Positions 27,001 to 35,048 of a stretch of 64,000 bases of DNA are shown here, in pieces. The position numbers and the translations under genes are program-made. The DNA is taken from assembly GCF_000174435.1 (NCBI RefSeq), contig NZ_ACJN02000002.1:682001-746000 (forward strand), given 5' to 3'. The notes beneath the pieces were generated by a model. It saw only the letters and a program-made list of their open reading frames with translations, made no database searches and was not told the DNA's origin. The first letter of the stretch is position 1. Every line of letters begins with the position of its first letter. The stretch comes from Desulfonatronospira thiodismutans ASO3-1. GTDB lineage: Bacteria > Desulfobacterota > Desulfovibrionia > Desulfovibrionales > Desulfonatronovibrionaceae.

Positions 27001-28589
27001 TTGACCTTCTACAGGGCAAGCCTGGACTTTTGCGGGGCCACATCCTGGGCAGGCGCTTTCCTTTGTCAGGCCGGGCTGTCATCGTTCCTGATCCAACCCT
27101 GCCTCTTGGCCGGGTACGTATACCCGGAGCTATGTATGACGAGTTTTTTGAGCATTCGGACCAGGAAAACTGGATTCTTCTCAACCGCCCTCCGAGCCTG
27201 CTGCCCAGCAACATCCAGGCTTTTTCAGCCCAGCACGGTGGCAGCAGCAAGGTTATAAAGCTAAATCCCGGACTTTGCGCTGGATTCGGGGCTGACTTTG
27301 ATGGCGACCAGATGAGCGCTTTTGCCCTGCATGCCGAAAATGCCCTGAACCAGGCCGAAAGTCTGATGCGTCCCGGGGCCATGCCATTAGCCCCCAAAAC
27401 AGGACAGCCCAATCTGTCCATGAATCTGGACATCAGGCTGGGAATTTATCTTGTCCAGCAAGCTCCGGAAAAGCTTGATGAACTTCTTACAAAATACGGT
27501 TTAGAATCAACTGACAAGTGCAGTTTTTTTGAACAACCAGATATGGAAAAAAATCTTAAGGGACTTTCCAAAGAAAAAAGAGAAAGTTTCATGGCCGATG
27601 TTTTATGGCTGTGCTTTAAAGAAGCTACAGAGTCCGGTCTTTCTTTCAGCTTTTTTGATCTTGTGCAGCAGCATGCAAAACCAGCCAGGATGGACCAGGA
27701 CTGTGAAATCCTGGAGGTTGACGCTTACAAGGCAGAGTATGGCGATGATCCTGTCAGCGAAGCCAACAAAAAGGCTCGAAAACTTGTGGAGACCAGCCTT
27801 CATGCAAAAGACAACCATTCAGCCATAGCCATTCTGACTAAAAGCAAAGCTGCCTCAAAGCTGGAGCAGACAACTCAGCTGCTACACTCCAGAGGAGGGA
27901 TCCGCCTGCCTTTTGATCCGGCCAAGAATAAGGCTGGGGTGATTCATAGAAGCTATACCTCCGGGCTGCATCCCGCAGACTTTTTTCTCTCTGCCTGCGC
28001 TACCAGAGAAGCCATGATGTATAAAAAACTACGTACGGCTCATGGAGGATATTTTACCCGCAAACTGGTAGAGGCCGGGTATCAGGGTGCCCAAGTATCA
28101 GGGACTGAACAGGGTGTTTTTCCAGAGCCTTTCTATGAGATGCAGGGGTTTCCGGCTGGGCTGTTAAGCGCGCACCTTTTGGGCGAAGAGGGAACTCAGG
28201 CTGCCATGAAAGTTTTTCATACCGGTCAGACCGAAAACCTGGACCAGATTTCCTCTGTACTGAAAATGATCAAGGCACCTCCGACAAGCCCGGAAGAGAC
28301 TGTGCAGATGTGCCGGGATATTGCCGCGGAACTAAATATCAAGGACGGGGACAATAAAAAAGTGTTCTGGTCCATTGTGCTGCAGTGTCTGCATAAAGCC
28401 GGTCTGGGGATAGAGGATCTTGGCCCAGAACAGGATAATATTCTGGCAGCGCTTAGTTATGGGCATGTACGCAAGGTTCTTGGCCGTGCTCTCACAAGAG
28501 AGCACGAGCACCGGACTCAGATGAACTTAAAGGAAAAATTTATTCTGTACAACAGGATTCGAAAACTAAAGGAGAAGCAGGATGCCTGA
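24033..28589 (+). CDS. single-chain RNA polymerase: compact fused beta and beta-prime homologue
   Basis: Protein of 1518 residues holding both double-psi barrels of cellular RNA polymerase in one chain. Beta part: a fork/rifampicin-region-like block LADTTNKLAE near 210; ICPVETPES near 250; LLVAYLPWYGFNYEDG (367-382, with E380-D381); GDKIMGRHGNKG (517-528, with K519 and K527); NPLGVIGRMNTGQLLE; and a C-terminal GGLRLGEME. Beta-prime part: VLPCRYRPLL; LLRGHILGRRFPLSGRAVIV; LLNRPPSL; the metal-binding GADFDGDQM with D1088, D1090 and D1092; a bridge-helix block from about 1311 (GLHPADFF through GGYFTRKL); and a trigger loop GEEGTQAAMKVFHTG with its histidine. Missing are the beta-prime N-terminal zinc clamp and the large insertions; normal beta plus beta-prime exceed 2500 residues. 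No alpha, omega or sigma gene lies nearby. It overlaps the next gene by 8 bp. Confidence 0.93.
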   Translation: MKQDPNRQEFESFIQMHDALQKTDLHLKGMHEMLYDAAGKCGPGCSLRYISYFFESDDTRPGQNRFWLILKLEREGTKIHVPATSFPCFTENGTLLFSGKSGAIQERRPIWQVVFRQEKDILPADWEEERKNLKENIQKYGLHPRWCRLSSLTHRLRYFLKKNLEKWKSRAVTNSYAASVLLAGSLDEAFYSTFYRRVDHFPLADTTNKLAETAQGRQVSAKSLRCHRKTMIGSKPEDNVRNLLPEHTGMICPVETPESESIGLVMHLARKARPELWSQDAAFNENDQRSEEGILKTPDPDNFLGYSACMVPYIQHTDPTRAMMGAKNMKQALSLTQGEAPLIRTGHEEEVFGRGEHDLDMDIGRNLLVAYLPWYGFNYEDGIVISRSAAEKFLSVKKHKFGPYFCPGNYRPANPDSKWRKLDRDGLAPQGQEVKSGDVLAAFYPVRWNHDSRSKKRQIVVNTLAEPLLVRVPDHVQGKLVRFEVVCLETSDLPLPRHITRMAVHMEIEESRPLEPGDKIMGRHGNKGVISRILPDREMPYFLDSMHGITDLRSSSHFHGEEQAHTHVEVILNPLGVIGRMNTGQLLECHTGLAMRCIPERMEFYQNSGMPFSSVDIESLRQDLLSTKIVDETGKARLFWRDEAGNHVQTGHASMIGVQYLMKLDHMARDKFHVCGKKPPRCMITNQPVKGRSRGGGLRLGEMENWCIIERQAWDVIDELLQKSEPDGQVSSNQALEDILYALGLELVCDDKSYVLRPHDQSYEHPQVSKPLSRAVNRKDAALDKTSYDQSIFGQESLKFLKKEARSGLSASGWGVIRLPFSVNHPLLDAYTSAELKISRIPVLPCRYRPLLKSDDERFITGTLDNIHDVLLELCSYYDGLETRKKEKLAQILKDIKEQDADIFSFVSKWLECRLDTKTSLLQVRQLGSGASKIKSRIKKICAAQTQKIQQKESSNAGLSVINEQLLSNQVFEARQKIICCLKIYYQYLVDLLQGKPGLLRGHILGRRFPLSGRAVIVPDPTLPLGRVRIPGAMYDEFFEHSDQENWILLNRPPSLLPSNIQAFSAQHGGSSKVIKLNPGLCAGFGADFDGDQMSAFALHAENALNQAESLMRPGAMPLAPKTGQPNLSMNLDIRLGIYLVQQAPEKLDELLTKYGLESTDKCSFFEQPDMEKNLKGLSKEKRESFMADVLWLCFKEATESGLSFSFFDLVQQHAKPARMDQDCEILEVDAYKAEYGDDPVSEANKKARKLVETSLHAKDNHSAIAILTKSKAASKLEQTTQLLHSRGGIRLPFDPAKNKAGVIHRSYTSGLHPADFFLSACATREAMMYKKLRTAHGGYFTRKLVEAGYQGAQVSGTEQGVFPEPFYEMQGFPAGLLSAHLLGEEGTQAAMKVFHTGQTENLDQISSVLKMIKAPPTSPEETVQMCRDIAAELNIKDGDNKKVFWSIVLQCLHKAGLGIEDLGPEQDNILAALSYGHVRKVLGRALTREHEHRTQMNLKEKFILYNRIRKLKEKQDA

Positions 28590-29409
28590 AAGAACTCATA
28601 GACGCTCTCCTCCAGGAACTCTTGATGAAAGGCCGCTGGAGCAACCCTCCTGGACATACTCAGATATGCTGGAAGAGGAGGAACTGGAAACAGAAGATCA
28701 CCTTGATGACAACCAGGGGCTGGAAGTCCTGGAGCAAAGTCCGGTCACAGGAGATGACCTGGATGATGAGCTGGATACGCAAGAGGAGGACGAGGCGGCT
28801 CTTTTTGATCTATCCCTGGACCATGAATATGTCACGGCAGGAGTTGAGCCGGACATACGCATAATTGAATCAGCAAACTCTCCCAGCGGCTATATGTATT
28901 ATCTCTTCACTGCCCGACTGGTTCATTATGGTTTAAGTAGCTACCAGGAGATGTATTCAAAGTTTTTAGAAAAACATGAGTTTCTGGATAAAACTGCCAG
29001 GTTTTTTATCGAACACTTCAGGGAATGGCTGGATCATCTGGGAAGCCCTGAGGAACATAAATATATACCGGCTGTATCTCAAAAGCAGATATATAAAAAC
29101 TGGGGTTCAGACAGCGACATCAGCACCAAGGCTTCGGAACTCTTCAATCATCTGCACATAGCCCTTCCCGGAGGCAGGATCATTTTATTGAAAAATTATC
29201 TCAGTCAGGCCAAGCAGGAAGGGCCTTCCACTTATTCCATTCTCAGGGAGACTGGTTTTCTGGTGAAGTCAAATCCCGGCATTTCTGCGGCAGAACTGAA
29301 CAAACAACTGACCGCCAGGATTCGCAGCTGGAATGAAAAGTGGGCGGCCTGGGAAATAACTGACCAGCAGGCAGGTGAGTATCTCAAGAAGCTTATATCT
29401 CAAGTTTAA
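28582..29409 (+). CDS. acidic protein translationally coupled to the RNA polymerase
   Basis: Protein of 275 residues, family not recognised. The ATG lies 8 bp inside the polymerase gene, preceded by AAGGAGAAG. Residues about 28-80 are very acidic (DMLEEEELE, DDLDDELDTQEEDEAA) and probably unstructured. The rest is helical, with a possible helix-turn-helix-like stretch around ISAAELNKQL. Acidic tails are known in RNA-polymerase partners such as sigma region 1.1 and the delta subunit, where they mimic nucleic acid. By position it is the best candidate for an accessory or specificity subunit, but that is inference. Confidence 0.7.
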   Translation: MPERTHRRSPPGTLDERPLEQPSWTYSDMLEEEELETEDHLDDNQGLEVLEQSPVTGDDLDDELDTQEEDEAALFDLSLDHEYVTAGVEPDIRIIESANSPSGYMYYLFTARLVHYGLSSYQEMYSKFLEKHEFLDKTARFFIEHFREWLDHLGSPEEHKYIPAVSQKQIYKNWGSDSDISTKASELFNHLHIALPGGRIILLKNYLSQAKQEGPSTYSILRETGFLVKSNPGISAAELNKQLTARIRSWNEKWAAWEITDQQAGEYLKKLISQV

Positions 29410-29423
29410 ATTAAGGAGGCTGG

Positions 29424-30746
29424 ATGCTTATTTTTGCTGCTCAAAGCATGGATCATATTGTCCAAAGACTGAGCGAACGAGGACATGGTATGCAGATTCG
29501 AGAACTAAGTTCTTATCTGGCGGAAATAAATCAATACCTTCCCCGGGACTGGAGAATCAAGGCCTCAAAAAACTCTTTTTTTGTACGTATCCAAAAAGAT
29601 CTGCCGTTCAACCTGGTAGGGAAATCCTATATATGCAGCAACAGCATCGATGTTATTCATTTTATACTCACTGCCTTTAAAATTGAATTTGATGACCTAA
29701 AAAATATTCCCAAAGGAGTAGAAATTCCTTCTGTATGCCGCCCCAACCTTTATTATTTCCAGAAACCGTTCCCATATTCAGGGCATTTAAGTCCGCTCTG
29801 GGCCAGGCAGGCCGAGAAATACGCCCCTGAAGACATTTTTGAGTACCATCTGGTCAAGCCCTTGACCAGCAAGGGGGTTGTGCCCGGGATATCTATGTGG
29901 CTGCAGTTTCACACTTTGAATGGAACCATAACCCGGGTCCCGGAACCTCCCGATTATACCCACCACAAAAGCTACTGGATGCTCCTGAGTGAAAGCGACC
30001 TGGACCTGTCTCAGAAAAAACGCCTGAAAAGATACAAAGAAGAACTCCAAAAAATAGAGATTGATTACACTTATCAGGCTCCGGATAAAGAAGGTCGTCT
30101 GGAGTACAAATATTTGACAGAAGAACCTTTTGACTCTGAGCGCCTGCAGGATTTTGATCTGTACAACTATGTAGGCCGAAACAGTCTGCAGATATACGAT
30201 ACATACCTGGATACAAAAGAATATGATCTGCACTCAAAGAATATATCTATCCGCCTCAGGCAAATAAAATTCAAGAAAAAAGATTATTTTTTCATTGATA
30301 TGAAAAGAGGTTATATTCAGAAAAAGAAGAAGTACAAAAGGGCAAAAGAAAGCTGGTCCATATCTCCAGTTAGAGCAGAGAAGATTCTTGAAAGCAATTC
30401 TTTTTCCTATCCCGTCTCCACTGTGCTTTCTTTCTTAATGGAGGATCACTCCAAGTTAAAGCCGATAATAAAAATTTACACAGACAGAAACATATTTCTG
30501 CTGCAGAATAAAAGAAATATGTCCAGGACTGAAATCAGGTCTGATTTTGTCAAAGCTGCAGCAAATGCCGAAGACAGTTTTGATGAATGCCTGAGAGAGC
30601 TTGAGATTCAGGGGATCAGCGATACATCAGAGAATACAGGTACGCTGGCCAGATATTTAGAAGACAGCCTGGATCTTCGTCCCTCAGAGATTACCAAGCT
30701 GGACTGGGCCCTGGGGCTGAATCAAGTCCGGCATTCAGTGCAATAG
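29424..30746 (+). CDS. CYTH (triphosphate-tunnel) domain protein
   Basis: Protein of 440 residues with AAGGAGG before its ATG. The N-terminal about 210 residues are unknown. From about 222 a CYTH-like domain appears: LEYKY (E227, K229), IYDTYLDTKEYDL (258-270), SIRLRQIK (R277, R279) and FFIDMKRG (K294). These fit the substrate-tunnel strands of triphosphate-tunnel enzymes, which bind triphosphate ends of RNA, nucleotides or polyphosphate. The first motif is ExK rather than the full ExExK. Next to an RNA polymerase, an RNA 5'-triphosphate is an attractive substrate. Domain call moderate, function inferred. Confidence 0.6.
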   Translation: MLIFAAQSMDHIVQRLSERGHGMQIRELSSYLAEINQYLPRDWRIKASKNSFFVRIQKDLPFNLVGKSYICSNSIDVIHFILTAFKIEFDDLKNIPKGVEIPSVCRPNLYYFQKPFPYSGHLSPLWARQAEKYAPEDIFEYHLVKPLTSKGVVPGISMWLQFHTLNGTITRVPEPPDYTHHKSYWMLLSESDLDLSQKKRLKRYKEELQKIEIDYTYQAPDKEGRLEYKYLTEEPFDSERLQDFDLYNYVGRNSLQIYDTYLDTKEYDLHSKNISIRLRQIKFKKKDYFFIDMKRGYIQKKKKYKRAKESWSISPVRAEKILESNSFSYPVSTVLSFLMEDHSKLKPIIKIYTDRNIFLLQNKRNMSRTEIRSDFVKAAANAEDSFDECLRELEIQGISDTSENTGTLARYLEDSLDLRPSEITKLDWALGLNQVRHSVQ

Positions 30747-30784
30747 ATATAGGAAGTTTAATTTTTTGCGAAGGAGAAGAGAGT

Positions 30785-32791
30785 ATGAGTAAAGATCGTG
30801 AGTTTTTCATCAACCCTTACACTTTTGTTCCCCTGGACAAGTCCGGACCGGTTATCGAGGTGCCAGAGAATGGACCCGACAATGCCCATCATCTTTATTT
30901 TGAAAAAGATTGTTTTACCGGCAGGCTTGAGGTTGAGTTGAGCTTCATTACCCCTGCAGTGATACCCGGAGATCAACAGGCCGGTACTGAAAAAGCTCCA
31001 GGGAGCATTAAACTTTACCGGCATAACGATAAACTGGCTATCCCAGGCTCCAGGCTCAGGGGGCATCTTTTTAATCTGATGAAAGCCATTAATTCTTCGC
31101 CAGTTACTGCCTATAATGACCGGGCTATTCTTGCAAGAGAACCGGGCGATCATCAGAAAGGCTACATTATTCAGGAAAACGGGCAGCTTTATGTAGTCAA
31201 GATAAATGATGAAATACTGATGGCTGCTCAGGATAGGAGTGGAAAACTTTTTTTTGAACAAGGCAAGCCTAAAACCAAATTAACTTTATCAAACGGGGCC
31301 GATATTATAGAATTTAATGTCGATTCACCAAAAAGTGGAACATATGGTGAACTTCACTATGGTCACCCCAAAAACAAAACTGGAAAGTACAAAAAATATC
31401 TGAGCGACAGTTCAGGAATTTCAGTAACTGGGAACTGGGTCTATTTTCCCTCATGGTCAGGTCAGGATGGTTTGAACGAAATCAAGGATATCAACAACAA
31501 AACCAAAGCTCATAAAATCGATGCTCACATAGTTGATATAAAACAAATCAGCAACAGAAGGTACAGGCTGGATAAGGATGTTGTCGAGAAATTCCAGAAA
31601 AATGTATCCGAAATGGCCAAGCTGTTACAGGACAGAGGAGAATGCAGTTCCAAGGTTTACAACAGGGTCAGGCAGATGTCTGAACTCAAGCCCGGCATGT
31701 TTGTTTATTTTGAGGCAAACGGCGACACAGTAACCTCCATTGGCAGGCACTACAGGTATTTAAGTCATCAGGGAAGCATCGAGGAGACAGTTGAAAGAAC
31801 CAATAAAGAACTCAGCAATAAGACATGTCTGCTGCCTTTTACCGGAGGATTCGCCAGTGACTCAGACAGCTCAGAGGGCCTTAAGAGTAGATTATGGGTG
31901 GATATGGCAAGATGCATTACAGATGAACCACCTGTTGAAGAGAAAAATTTAAGGATACTATCCTCTCAGCCACCCAAGGCGGCTTGTTTTTATCTTAATG
32001 GCAAGGGGTATGATGACAATAAAGCCACAATCAGAGGCCGCAAGTTTTACTGGCATGATTCAAAATGGCGCTGGCAGCTCTGGGATAACCATGATCAAAA
32101 GTGCGGCCTGCATGCTTTTGAAAATCCATTTCCAAATGAGAACAAAAAACAATGGGCAAGGTCAGAAGTCATTATGGCTGATGAAAACACCCATGTTTCT
32201 TTCAGGTTCAGCATCAGGTTCATGAATCTTTCCAGGGACGAAATTTATCTGCTCATGACTGCTATTGAGGGCTTTGATAAAAACGAGGACGGTAAACAGT
32301 GGATGCACAAAATTGGACATGCCAGGCCTTTTATCGGCAGCGCCTGCATGACTGTCAACTCAATGCATGTGCTGGGCTTTGATTCACAGTATCTTAAACC
32401 AGTTGTACAAAATGATGATCTGGAAGTAATCAGGGATGATTTGGCTTCCTGGCAGGAGAAGTTTGAACAGAAAAGAAATATTCAGGCCTTGAAACGAATA
32501 ATGTCTTTTGAAGGTGCGTATTATAAAGCAAAGACAGCTCGAATTATGTATCCTGTCAAATATAAGGACAACAGTACACCAAATTGGAAAGACAGTAGTG
32601 ATGCTCCAAAAACTTTTGAATGGTTTGTCAAACAGGATAAAGGAAAAGTTCCTCCTCCTGTCTTGCCGGATCCAGCCAGTGATGAGCCCCAGTATTTACC
32701 CATCAACTGGACACCACAGAATAGAGGCGGACAAATGCCGGGTAAAGGACCTCAGGGTAAGAAAAAATCAAGCAAAGGAGGCAAGCGCTAA
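30785..32791 (+). CDS. large RAMP-superfamily CRISPR effector subunit (TIGR03986-like)
   Basis: Protein of 668 residues opening FFINPYTFVPLD, a start seen in the TIGR03986 group of RAMPs. Early RAMP elements are VELSFITPAVIPG and the arginine-containing loop IPGSRLRGHLFNLMKAI. A second half (after about 400: FYWHDSKWRW, VSFRFSIRFMNLS, IGHARPFIGSACM) looks like another RAMP fold with its glycine-containing loop. The C-terminus is basic and glycine-rich. It should be a Cas7-type backbone subunit that binds crRNA. Its stop overlaps the ATG of cas10 by one base. Confidence 0.7.
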   Translation: MSKDREFFINPYTFVPLDKSGPVIEVPENGPDNAHHLYFEKDCFTGRLEVELSFITPAVIPGDQQAGTEKAPGSIKLYRHNDKLAIPGSRLRGHLFNLMKAINSSPVTAYNDRAILAREPGDHQKGYIIQENGQLYVVKINDEILMAAQDRSGKLFFEQGKPKTKLTLSNGADIIEFNVDSPKSGTYGELHYGHPKNKTGKYKKYLSDSSGISVTGNWVYFPSWSGQDGLNEIKDINNKTKAHKIDAHIVDIKQISNRRYRLDKDVVEKFQKNVSEMAKLLQDRGECSSKVYNRVRQMSELKPGMFVYFEANGDTVTSIGRHYRYLSHQGSIEETVERTNKELSNKTCLLPFTGGFASDSDSSEGLKSRLWVDMARCITDEPPVEEKNLRILSSQPPKAACFYLNGKGYDDNKATIRGRKFYWHDSKWRWQLWDNHDQKCGLHAFENPFPNENKKQWARSEVIMADENTHVSFRFSIRFMNLSRDEIYLLMTAIEGFDKNEDGKQWMHKIGHARPFIGSACMTVNSMHVLGFDSQYLKPVVQNDDLEVIRDDLASWQEKFEQKRNIQALKRIMSFEGAYYKAKTARIMYPVKYKDNSTPNWKDSSDAPKTFEWFVKQDKGKVPPPVLPDPASDEPQYLPINWTPQNRGGQMPGKGPQGKKKSSKGGKR

Positions 32792-34371
32792 TGCAACATT
32801 ATGTCTTGTTGGATGCCATAGGCATACAAAAATACATATTTGACACCAATACATTGCGTATCATTATCGGGGCCAGCCAGTTTCTGGACAAATGGCAGCA
32901 GGAGTGCAGCAAAAGATGGCCAGGCAATGTGCTGGTTTCAGGTGGTGGAAATATTTTAGCGGTTTTTGACAATAAGACAGATGCAGACAGTTTCAGAAAA
33001 GAAGCCATAAACATTGCTCCTGCCGGCATGGAAATAGCCTGGGCCAACGCTGAGGGCAAGCCTGGAGAGACAGGTCCTGGCAGTGACAATGCCATCTGGA
33101 ATGAACTGCAAAAAAGGATATCTCTTTTTAAAAGCGGTAATCGTGACTTTTCTGATTATGATCAGACGTTTTTTCAGCCTGTTACACCTGGTTGTCATTA
33201 TTGTGGAGTCAGGTCCAGAGATGGCAAGGGTGCCCTTGATGACTATAATAACAAGAAACAGCCTGTATGCTCTGTATGTCGTCCCAGATACGATAAAGGA
33301 GGCAGGACTGGAGATGTTTCTACCTCCATGGGAAAGCTTTGGGAATATGTAGGAAATAAGCAGTTTGATCCTCCCTTTCCTCTGGATCTTGCTGATCTGA
33401 CCCGCAAGGAGAATACAGCAGAAAATGTCGGGGAGGCATCTCATGATTTGATGGCTGTAGTTGTAGTTGACTTAAACGATATGGGTGAGAAGATAAAAGA
33501 TGTGGTCAATAAAGAAGGTTTTAAAGGGCTGAATAGTTTTTCCCAACAGTTAAAACTGGATATTGATGAGGTGTTTGCTGCCCTGACAGATGATTTTACC
33601 CCTAAAAGCGAATGGTGTGGACGCAAGGCCAATGATTGTTTTCTTCGACTGCGTCCTTTGCTTCTCGGCGGTGATGATATGGCCCTGGCCATGCCTGCGC
33701 CCTTATGGCCTGAGTTTGTGAACAACCTGTTGCGTGGCCTGGCAGGCAAGGGATACCCGGCATGTGCAGGTGTTGTGGTAGCCAAACATACCTTCCCCAT
33801 CAATCGCCTGGTGGAAATGGCTGAAGAGCTAGTGGGTTCTGCCAAGGCCATGGTGCGTTATAGAAAAAAGATCGCTGGAGAATCAGCACTTTCTGCAGAG
33901 TATCAGTGCGCAGTTGACTGGCATGTGCACCAGGAAACAGCCTTTGGTTCTCCCCTGGCTATACGTAAAAAGCATTTTGTAACAAAAGGACTTCGTTTCA
34001 GCAGGGACCATCAGGCTGGAGAAGCCATAATCCAGGCGGCAACATGCAGGCCTTACCTTTTGCAGGATTTTTCAGATCTGACTGAGACAGGAAGAAAGCT
34101 TTCTGTGATAAGCAACTCAAAGTTGTTTGCCCTCTACAATGCCCTGCGTTCCGGATGTCAGGCGACTCGGGATTTCCTTACTTACGTCTTGTTGCGTGAT
34201 GATAATGAAAAGCTGACCAGCTATTCCCCTGTGTGGGCGGAGGTTTTGAAAAATCAGAGCAAATGGCCGATGTGGGAGGACTTTTCCGGTCCAGATATGG
34301 ATGTTCAGGCGTGCAGGACCCAGATGCCTGACGTGCTTGAGCTGTTGTTTCTGACCAGGCCTGACAAATAA
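32791..34371 (+). CDS. cas10: Cas10/Cmr2-type polymerase subunit without HD domain
   Basis: Large subunit of a type III effector, 526 residues (most are 650-1000). It starts directly with the palm-type region YVLLDAIGIQKYIFDTN; no N-terminal HD nuclease is present. A zinc ribbon has C135, C138, C160 and C163. Palm motifs: AVVVVDLNDMG with D227, and LLGGDDMA with G293-G294-D295-D296, the metal site used by Cas10 to make cyclic oligoadenylates from ATP on target RNA binding. The intact GGDD and two CARF genes in the locus support signalling; DNA cleavage by Cas10 itself is not expected. Confidence 0.88.
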   Translation: MQHYVLLDAIGIQKYIFDTNTLRIIIGASQFLDKWQQECSKRWPGNVLVSGGGNILAVFDNKTDADSFRKEAINIAPAGMEIAWANAEGKPGETGPGSDNAIWNELQKRISLFKSGNRDFSDYDQTFFQPVTPGCHYCGVRSRDGKGALDDYNNKKQPVCSVCRPRYDKGGRTGDVSTSMGKLWEYVGNKQFDPPFPLDLADLTRKENTAENVGEASHDLMAVVVVDLNDMGEKIKDVVNKEGFKGLNSFSQQLKLDIDEVFAALTDDFTPKSEWCGRKANDCFLRLRPLLLGGDDMALAMPAPLWPEFVNNLLRGLAGKGYPACAGVVVAKHTFPINRLVEMAEELVGSAKAMVRYRKKIAGESALSAEYQCAVDWHVHQETAFGSPLAIRKKHFVTKGLRFSRDHQAGEAIIQAATCRPYLLQDFSDLTETGRKLSVISNSKLFALYNALRSGCQATRDFLTYVLLRDDNEKLTSYSPVWAEVLKNQSKWPMWEDFSGPDMDVQACRTQMPDVLELLFLTRPDK

Positions 34372-34383
34372 GGAGTATATATT

Positions 34384-35043
34384 ATGAATACATACTGGAT
34401 TATTGATTACCGGATCAGATTATTGTCCGATTTTCACGCCGGAGCCGGCATTACCCTTGTGACGGGCAATACTCATGGACTGAGGCTGGACGAAGAAAGT
34501 CAACCCTATCTGCCCGCCACCCAGGTCCGGGGACTTTTGCGCCAGGCCGGTCACAATATCAAACGCAGTATTCCTGAGCTGCAAGGCTTATTCAAACAGA
34601 ACTTCCCTGATGGTTCAGCCGATATTGCAGCTGAAAAAAACTATGCTGCAGTCAATAGTCCCAGAGGCTGGAGCTTTACCAGGGCCATGGTCAAAGATGC
34701 CGAATCCAGGGAAGACGGCTTGCAACCCTGGTCCAGACAGGCCCATGTACATATTGATCCTGTCAGCGGGGTTGTCCTCAACCTGTTTGGCTATGAGAAG
34801 GCTGGAGCAAAAAAACCGGGTGAAAGTATGGAGCTGGTGGGCAGGATTTATTCCAATACACCTGCAGAGGAAAAGGATGCAGCCCTGATGCTGGCCTGCA
34901 TGCGCTTCGAGGACCGGATTGGTCACAGGCGCAGCAGGGGGTACGGCAAAGTGGACTGGGTCTGGGACAGTGTGCGCAGTTTTACGCCTGGATCAAGTCT
35001 GGAAGCAAAAACACCCAAAGACATTTTTGAAAAACTATTTTAG
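34384..35043 (+). CDS. Csm3-like RAMP (Cas7 type)
   Basis: Single RAMP domain of 219 residues. Features: LLSDFHAGAGI near the start, the thumb/loop region YLPATQVRGLLRQAG where Csm3 proteins have the PGSSLKG-type loop, and the glycine-rich C-terminal GHRRSRGYGKVDW. In Csm3 the catalytic aspartate sits in a DNP-like segment; here the equivalent stretch reads TGNTHGLRLD, so cleavage by this subunit is doubtful. Spacing to its neighbours is 12 and 5 bp. Confidence 0.75.
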   Translation: MNTYWIIDYRIRLLSDFHAGAGITLVTGNTHGLRLDEESQPYLPATQVRGLLRQAGHNIKRSIPELQGLFKQNFPDGSADIAAEKNYAAVNSPRGWSFTRAMVKDAESREDGLQPWSRQAHVHIDPVSGVVLNLFGYEKAGAKKPGESMELVGRIYSNTPAEEKDAALMLACMRFEDRIGHRRSRGYGKVDWVWDSVRSFTPGSSLEAKTPKDIFEKLF

Positions 35044-35048
35044 GAGAT

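Noticed and set aside
24033-28589. Host rpoB/rpoC genes or a pseudogene fusion of them
   Set aside because: The chain is far shorter than beta plus beta-prime, has diverged throughout, keeps one open frame and is in an operon with cas genes; the usual ribosomal-protein neighbours are absent.
32791-34371. Cas10 as a plain GGDEF diguanylate cyclase
   Set aside because: The motif is GGDD with a zinc ribbon before it and RAMP genes on both sides, which is the Cas10/Cmr2 pattern.
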